Part shown: one piece after another, positions 52,726 to 57,008 of the stretch
How the letters are laid out: each line of letters starts with the position of its first letter
Numbering within the stretch: position 1 is the first letter of the stretch
From: an uncultured Coriobacteriaceae bacterium
Lineage (GTDB): Bacteria; Actinomycetota; Coriobacteriia; Coriobacteriales; Atopobiaceae
Assembly: GCA_902778135.1 (NCBI GenBank)
Contig: CACYWP010000021.1
Span: 1 to 57,008 of the forward strand
Length of the DNA: 57,008 nt
Direction: 5' to 3'
The notes under the pieces: model-generated
What the model was told of the DNA's origin: nothing
What the model saw: the letters and a program-made list of their open reading frames with translations, nothing else
Database searches by the model: none
Position numbers and translations under genes: made by a program

Positions 52726-53232
52726 CAACTCTCTGCAAGATATGCATGGCGCCACGGTACACGTGCGCTAAGGCAGGCGAGCCGTGCCTTTTCCTCGGAT
52801 ATGGGCAGAAGGCGTTGAACGGAACGAGCATAGCCGCTTTGGGAAGGACGCTCCTTGCATCGATGACTCTCAGTTTCTCGTTCATTCATTCGTGTCAATC
52901 TCTACGGGGGAGTCCAGGCGTAGGAGACCTCGTAGTCCTCACCCCTCGCGAGTTACCGCCCGAGGAGCGTGACCCGCACCTTCCTCTCGGATACCGAACG
53001 GGGCCGCTGTTTGTCCGATGAGGTGGGGCGGGCTTGGGAGAGCACCGCGATCAACACGTCTGTTGCGGCGTTTTGCCATCACCCATCCGTTGGTCATTCC
53101 TGTATAGCGCTTAGTATGACAGAGGCAGACGCACGGAAAGTAAACTCTCAAGAGACATCTGGGCTGGAATGCCAGATAGAATTGATTCGTCAAGCTAACT
53201 TTCTGGCAATTGCCGCGAATCGGAGGTATGCA
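52726..53232 (-). pseudogene. Gene debris: fragments of an MBG/DUF285-type gene and of a zinc-ribbon gene
   Basis: Minus-strand reading of about 52918-52975 gives VTLLGR, a stop, then LARGEDYEVSYA, matching the GRELSRGEDYAVSY segment of the intact DUF285 protein but with a stop codon. It is joined directly to 52882-52916, which matches the LNSPVEIETH region of the zinc-ribbon gene at 36916-37275 and then loses frame. The remainder up to 53232 has no supported gene; it includes the upstream region of the zinc-ribbon gene at 53233. Confidence 0.55.
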
Positions 53233-54171
53233 ATGCCTGCTCCTTACTGCGTCCTATGTGGTAGCGCATACGTCGTCATGGACGGGTCGGGCCTTTTCGT
53301 CTGTGCGGACTGCGGAGCGCGCTATACAGTCGAGGCCATGAGGGGGATAGTCTTTCCTGACCAGCAGGACACGAAGCAGCCGGGCGAACGAATCGTGGTC
53401 CCTGTCCCACCTGTGCCGGCAGAGGAACCACTTGACCGCAGAAGCTCCGACGAGAATCTGATAGTGAGCCATTACGAGGCTGCGAACTACAAGCTCGCCT
53501 GCTCGGTCTTCGACGAGATCGTGGACAAAGAGAACGTCCACGCCTGGCCCCTACTGCTCGCGCTCCTCTCCGACTCCATCACGAATGGCAAGCGCTGCTT
53601 TCCCGGTACCAGTACATATGGCCGCTACAGGAAGAGGGCAGAAAGTGAGGGCCTCGGCCCGATGGAAAAGGGCAGCCAGGCGGTTGCGGCGATGTTCGAG
53701 TGCATGCTCGTCGCGAGCGCCATTGCGGACTCCCTGTTTGAAAGCCTAAAGAGTGTTCGGAGCTGCGGCATCGACACGGTGGCGGACATACCAATCACCC
53801 TGAATCCCACGAAGATCGGAGTCTTCTTCGATTCGTCTCTGCGCAAAAGCATTATTCGGAAGCCTCGTGATCCCCAAATCATCGGTTTGCCCTCGGGACT
53901 GGACTACGATTTGGGGGAAGTCGTATTGGGCATTAGCGGGGCCATTGTCGAGGCCGTTGACTACATCTATGAATGCGTTGCGCATGGATACGTGCCGAGC
54001 AAAGATGATTGGGAGAGAGTTGAGCTTGCATCCCAGCTGATCATGGGTGAGCACATGACGAGTTGCTTCTCTTTCCAGATCGAGTCCATCAAAAGGGCCT
54101 TCTCCGACTCATGGAGTCGGATGTACGAGATTGATAACGGAGGAACCCTTATCAAGGAGCCTATTCAGTGA
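53233..54171 (+). CDS. Zinc-ribbon protein of unknown function (paralogue of 35906-36793)
   Basis: 312 aa from the ATG at 53233 with RBS CGGAGG; in-frame codons run back to 52969 but through gene debris. The zinc ribbon (YCVLC and FVCADC) and GARYTVEAMRGIVFPD are almost identical to the paralogue at 35906, including the RBS region at the DNA level. The helical remainder has conserved patches (HYEAANYKLACSVFDEI, GTSTYGRYRKRAE, ADIPITLNPTKIG). It carries about 20 extra residues at the C-terminus. Cytosolic, function unknown. Confidence 0.7.
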   Translation: MPAPYCVLCGSAYVVMDGSGLFVCADCGARYTVEAMRGIVFPDQQDTKQPGERIVVPVPPVPAEEPLDRRSSDENLIVSHYEAANYKLACSVFDEIVDKENVHAWPLLLALLSDSITNGKRCFPGTSTYGRYRKRAESEGLGPMEKGSQAVAAMFECMLVASAIADSLFESLKSVRSCGIDTVADIPITLNPTKIGVFFDSSLRKSIIRKPRDPQIIGLPSGLDYDLGEVVLGISGAIVEAVDYIYECVAHGYVPSKDDWERVELASQLIMGEHMTSCFSFQIESIKRAFSDSWSRMYEIDNGGTLIKEPIQ

Positions 54172-54398
54172 TGCAAGAGGCCTTGTTTGGACTTAGAGCG
54201 GATTCTTCTCTACTGTCATGAAGCCCATGAAGTACTAAACCCTCCGTGAAGACCGTGGCGGCTGACACTGGCAGGCCCGCTTCAGGTGCAGGGAGGGATA
54301 CAGGCGGAGGGCCCGCCCCATCGAATCGAATTGCTGCGTGCCGCAGGCTCTCCTTGACGGATAATGAGAGCCAGACAGACCTTTGGGAGAAGGCCCGC

Positions 54399-55577
54399 AT
54401 GCTGACCTACAGACGCGCCCCATTCATCCGTCCACTTCTCGTGATGGCGATTGCGATTGCGCTCGCATCCCTGCTTGGCGCCTGCTCCAGCTCCGGCAAG
54501 GCAAACGATGCTCGGTCGGCAGGCTCCGAGAGCACCGTCTACACGGCCGCCATCTTCTATTACGACTACGATGACGTGTACATCAGCTCGGTCCGCAATG
54601 CCCTCACCGCCGACCTCGCCTCTCATCAGATCGCCTATCAGGAATACGACGCAGATCATGACCAGATGACCCAGAACACCCAGATCGACAAGGCCATCCA
54701 GAATGGTGCGGACATCCTGGTAGTCAACATCGTCAACAGCGGAAGCGCCGAGCGCAGCGACGTCATCTGCCAGAAGGCGAATCAGGCAGGCATCCCCATC
54801 GTATTCTTCAATCGTCCCATCGAGCAGCAAGGCTATGAGGGAGTCATCCTCGACTACTATGAGAACATCGCCTTCGTGGGCACCGACTCGGCCGAGGCGG
54901 GCCACCTGCAGGGGCAGATGATCGGTGAATACCTCGTGCACCACTTCGACGAGGTCGACCTCAATGATGATGGCCGCATCTCCTACGCCCTCTTCAAGGG
55001 CGAGGCGGCAAACGTCGAGGCCATCTATCGCACCAAGTACTCCGTCGAGGATGCCAACGCCATACTTGTGACAAATGGGTATCCTGCCCTCACCTACTTC
55101 GATTCCTCGAGCGTCGACACGTTCCAGCTCGACCTGACCGGATCGTGGACCAGCGACTCAGCACAGAACTACATGCTGACCAACTTGACGCGCTATAACG
55201 AGGACAACGGCAACATGATCGAGCTGGTGATAGCCAACAGCGACTCCATGGCAGGGGGTGCCATCAGCGCCTTGCAGATGCATGGCTACAACCTGGGGAC
55301 GGACGACTGCACCACCATCCCCGTCTTCGGCGTGGACGCAACCGCAGAGGGACGCCAGCTCATCGCTTCCGGCATCATGACGGGCACCATCGCCCAGGAC
55401 GCCGAGGCCATGGCCGACTGCATCTGCCAGATGGTGGAGAACGCGCGGGGCGGTCACGACCTGCTCTCTGGCATGGATTCCTATCCCCGTGACACTGAGT
55501 ACGGCCGCGAGCGCATGGTTCTACTGCCCTACTCCATCTACAGCCCATCCGAGCAAGCGGCCACCGACGGGGAGTAG
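54399..55577 (+). CDS. MglB-like sugar-binding lipoprotein (periplasmic-binding protein family)
   Basis: 392 aa from the ATG at 54399 (RBS GGGAGAAGG); an in-frame start at 54246 is not supported. A lipoprotein signal ends in LLGAC. The fold is that of the galactose/ribose-binding group (AIFYYDYDDVYISSVRNAL, NGADILVVNIVNSGS, PIVFFNRPI, FVGTDSAEAG). DLNDDGRIS resembles the calcium-binding loop of the galactose-binding protein MglB. A galactose or methyl-galactoside ligand is likely but not proven. No ATPase or permease gene is adjacent, so it either serves a transporter encoded elsewhere or acts as a chemosensor or receptor. The 227 bp before it hold no clear promoter. Confidence 0.85.
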   Translation: MLTYRRAPFIRPLLVMAIAIALASLLGACSSSGKANDARSAGSESTVYTAAIFYYDYDDVYISSVRNALTADLASHQIAYQEYDADHDQMTQNTQIDKAIQNGADILVVNIVNSGSAERSDVICQKANQAGIPIVFFNRPIEQQGYEGVILDYYENIAFVGTDSAEAGHLQGQMIGEYLVHHFDEVDLNDDGRISYALFKGEAANVEAIYRTKYSVEDANAILVTNGYPALTYFDSSSVDTFQLDLTGSWTSDSAQNYMLTNLTRYNEDNGNMIELVIANSDSMAGGAISALQMHGYNLGTDDCTTIPVFGVDATAEGRQLIASGIMTGTIAQDAEAMADCICQMVENARGGHDLLSGMDSYPRDTEYGRERMVLLPYSIYSPSEQAATDGE

Positions 55578-55617
55578 ACCGAGCGAGCGGCTCGCGCGGC
55601 CGAGGGCATCCCCTCCC

Positions 55618-56538
55618 CTACGCGACGGCAGCCTCCTTCTCACGCCTGCGGTGGGCCAGACCCCAGCGCAGGGTGCTCAGCGCCTCAAACTCCTGCAGGA
55701 CCTCGTTGATCACAGCACCCATCATGAGGAAGTAGCAGCTGAAGTAGAGCCAAAACATCACGAGCGTGAGCGTGGTGAGGCTTCCGTAGGCCGAAAAACC
55801 GTTGAACCGCCCCACGTAGACGGAGATCACGTCCGAAAGCATCATGACCGCGAAGACGGCAAAGATGGCTCCGGGGAACTGTGCGGAAAACTTGAGATGG
55901 CGGCGCGGGAGGATCTTGTAGAGGACCGCGATCGCAATGGTACCGATAAGCATGGTGTACACAACGTCGATGGTACCCGAGAAGGATGAGAGCGAGACGC
56001 CGCCCGGGCGATGCCGGATGAGGAAGATCTTGAGGGGTCGCCAGGCTACGGTGCTTCCAGCGACAAAGACGGCCACGGCGAAGGTGAGGCCGGTACAGGC
56101 CATCGACCAGAGCCGCACGACCAGCCAGTTACGCGCGTCCTCCCTGCTGCAGATGGTGTCAAGGCATTGCGTCATGGCATGCATGACCTTGGAGGTGGTC
56201 CAGAGCATCGTGACGATGGTGATGGGCACGAGCCCCGTCGAGGCGGAATAGACCTCCTGGAGCAGGCCGTGCAGGGTGGTGAGCAGGTAGTCGGGAAAGA
56301 CGCTGTCGATCGCGTAAAGGATGCTCTCCTGGCTTATAGGCGCGATCCTGATGAGCTGGAGGAAGAGTATGACCATGGGAAAGACGGTCATCAGGATGTA
56401 GAAGGCGATCTGTGCCGAGTAGGCACCAACACGGTCGGCCGAGGACTTCTTGAGCGTGCGCATGACGAACCTTACGAATGCGAGGTCCAAGGCCTTCTTC
56501 GCAATCCCCGCGACCCACTCCTCAGCCCGTTTGAACAT
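55618..56538 (-). CDS. YihY/BrkB family inner membrane protein
   Basis: 306 aa from the ATG at 56538 (RBS AAGAGGGC). About six membrane helices. Family pattern: RVGAYSAQIAFYILMTVFPM near the N-terminus, LVPITIVTMLWTTSKVMHAM in the middle and YGSLTTLTLVMFWLYFSCYF near the C-terminus. The family (formerly mislabelled RNase BN) has no firmly known function. It is convergent with the MglB-like gene with 40 bp between them. Confidence 0.9.
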   Translation of the reverse strand: MFKRAEEWVAGIAKKALDLAFVRFVMRTLKKSSADRVGAYSAQIAFYILMTVFPMVILFLQLIRIAPISQESILYAIDSVFPDYLLTTLHGLLQEVYSASTGLVPITIVTMLWTTSKVMHAMTQCLDTICSREDARNWLVVRLWSMACTGLTFAVAVFVAGSTVAWRPLKIFLIRHRPGGVSLSSFSGTIDVVYTMLIGTIAIAVLYKILPRRHLKFSAQFPGAIFAVFAVMMLSDVISVYVGRFNGFSAYGSLTTLTLVMFWLYFSCYFLMMGAVINEVLQEFEALSTLRWGLAHRRREKEAAVA

Positions 56539-56764
56539 CTGGCCCTCTTCCACCAAAGGCGCCCACACCCCACCCGCCTGTCATACAGTCACTCGCAATC
56601 ATAGTGGCATTCGGCAAAGGAGGGTTGCGTCAGCCGGATCCTCGGCACAACGAAACAAGCGTGCGCGAGGTGGGCGACCGTGAGTGCGTGCTGCCCATAC
56701 GGTGCATCGGTGCGTGAGCCCCAGCTGGACGGCCCTTGCATTCCTCATCGACCGCACGCATACG
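56539..56764. other. Intergenic region without supported genes
   Basis: It contains the upstream region of the BrkB-like gene, with a possible -10 (TATGAT on the minus strand) but no good -35. No ORF with an RBS and no RNA gene are seen before the terminator at 56765. Confidence 0.4.
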
Positions 56765-56793
56765 AAAAGAACCGCTGGGGCTTCCAGCGGTTC
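56765..56793 (-). terminator. Terminator behind the tRNA-Pro fragment
   Basis: On the minus strand GAACCGCTGG pairs with CCAGCGGTTC around 5 bases and is followed by TTTT (56768-56765). It lies 10 bases past the CCA end of the tRNA fragment, so it is probably the original tRNA-Pro terminator. Confidence 0.75.
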
Positions 56794-56802
56794 CGAAGAT
56801 TC

Positions 56803-56847
56803 TGGTCGGGACGACTGGATTTGAACCAGCGGCCTCTCGGTCCCGAA
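56803..56847 (-). tRNA. 3' half of tRNA-Pro(CGG), probable integration (att) site remnant
   Basis: On the minus strand the sequence starts in the anticodon loop (TTCGGGA, anticodon CGG). It then gives the 3' strand of the anticodon stem (CCGAG), a 5-base variable loop, a T-arm (CTGG, TTCAAAT, CCAG), the acceptor CGTCCCG, and A-CCA. The bases before it (ACTTT) cannot pair with CCGAG, and no D-arm or 5' acceptor strand exists upstream. Tyrosine integrases often recombine in the anticodon loop and leave such a displaced 3' half at the far end of the element. By that logic the element lies at higher coordinates. Confidence 0.7.
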
Positions 56848-57008
56848 AAAGTTCCAGCGGTCAGAGATTGCTTTACCGTTCTGGCCGTCAAGTCACTTTT
56901 CGGTATTTGACCTGCACCGATAATTTGTTATGCGTTGGGCGAACTTGACCGTTGACCGTGTCCGCCTAGCATGTTTGCGTGCGGTGCGGCGACCCATCGA
57001 CCTGCTGG
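56848..57008. other. Probable end of an integrated element
   Basis: This stretch directly adjoins the tRNA half. It has no supported gene. It contains three direct copies of TTGACC (56907, 56945, 56952), which could be integrase arm-binding sites (speculative). Confidence 0.35.

Noticed and set aside
55583..55595. Terminator between the MglB-like gene and the BrkB-like gene
   Set aside because: Only a 5-bp GC stem with a 3-base loop and no T-run.
56803..56890. Complete tRNA gene
   Set aside because: The 5' half, D-arm and the 5' strand of the anticodon stem cannot be found upstream of the anticodon loop.

Overview
The window is GC-rich, dense with genes, and reads as an obligately anaerobic actinobacterium, most likely of class Coriobacteriia (Olsenella/Atopobium-like; inferred from gene content, not from a marker gene). 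The grounds are a complete Rnf complex, an oxygen-sensitive class III ribonucleotide reductase with its radical-SAM activase, a flavodiiron protein, BspA/DUF285 leucine-rich surface proteins, and an Ess-like type VII secretion (T7SS) locus in a high-GC genome.

Layout. 1-10663 (minus): a small membrane protein, a 1616-residue Tat-exported protein ending in an LAxTG-type sorting signal, and a translationally coupled giant LRR/MBG-repeat protein running off the left edge. 10829-11947 (minus): an Ldh_2-family dehydrogenase. 12316-15478 (plus): nrdD, a separate 65-residue glycyl-radical protein, and nrdG. 15576-22042 (plus): a GH13 glycosidase and a four-gene carbohydrate ABC importer. 22359-23162 (plus): a lipoprotein. 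23250-28393 (minus): rnfCDGEAB. 28862-30025 (minus): a flavodiiron protein. 30149-33241 (minus): a hybrid histidine kinase. 33518-34605 (plus): two proteins of unknown function. 34696-35637 (minus): a LysR regulator. 36916-48693 (minus): one compact T7SS operon of 13 genes flanked by two paralogous zinc-ribbon genes (35906 and 53233). 48859-52680 (minus): a DUF285-repeat protein without a visible signal peptide, with gene debris beside it. 54399-55577 (plus): an MglB-like sugar-binding lipoprotein. 55618-56538 (minus): a YihY/BrkB membrane protein. 56803-56847: a 3' half of tRNA-Pro(CGG), which looks like the att end of an integrated element extending to the right.

Two things stand out. First, the class III reductase is split: the 675-residue NrdD stops just after its zinc motif, and the glycyl-radical loop sits in its own small gene with its own RBS. 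Both genes are preceded by a pair of NrdR-like boxes spaced exactly 32 bp, so the radical carrier looks like an independently expressed subunit acting in trans. Second, the T7SS operon starts with a PP2C phosphatase, continues with an FHA-containing EssC ATPase, a YukD-like protein and five WXG100-like proteins, and ends with a Ser/Thr kinase of unusual architecture (kinase, DnaJ C-terminal-like domain, membrane segment, seven RCC1 repeats). This suggests a self-contained kinase/phosphatase/FHA switch for secretion, comparable in logic to the PpkA/PppA/Fha control of type VI secretion.

A 33-bp repeat with 7-bp terminal inverted repeats occurs seven times in two intergenic clusters (22099-22229 and 28510-28786). 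Functional statements come from motif reading only; no database search was run.
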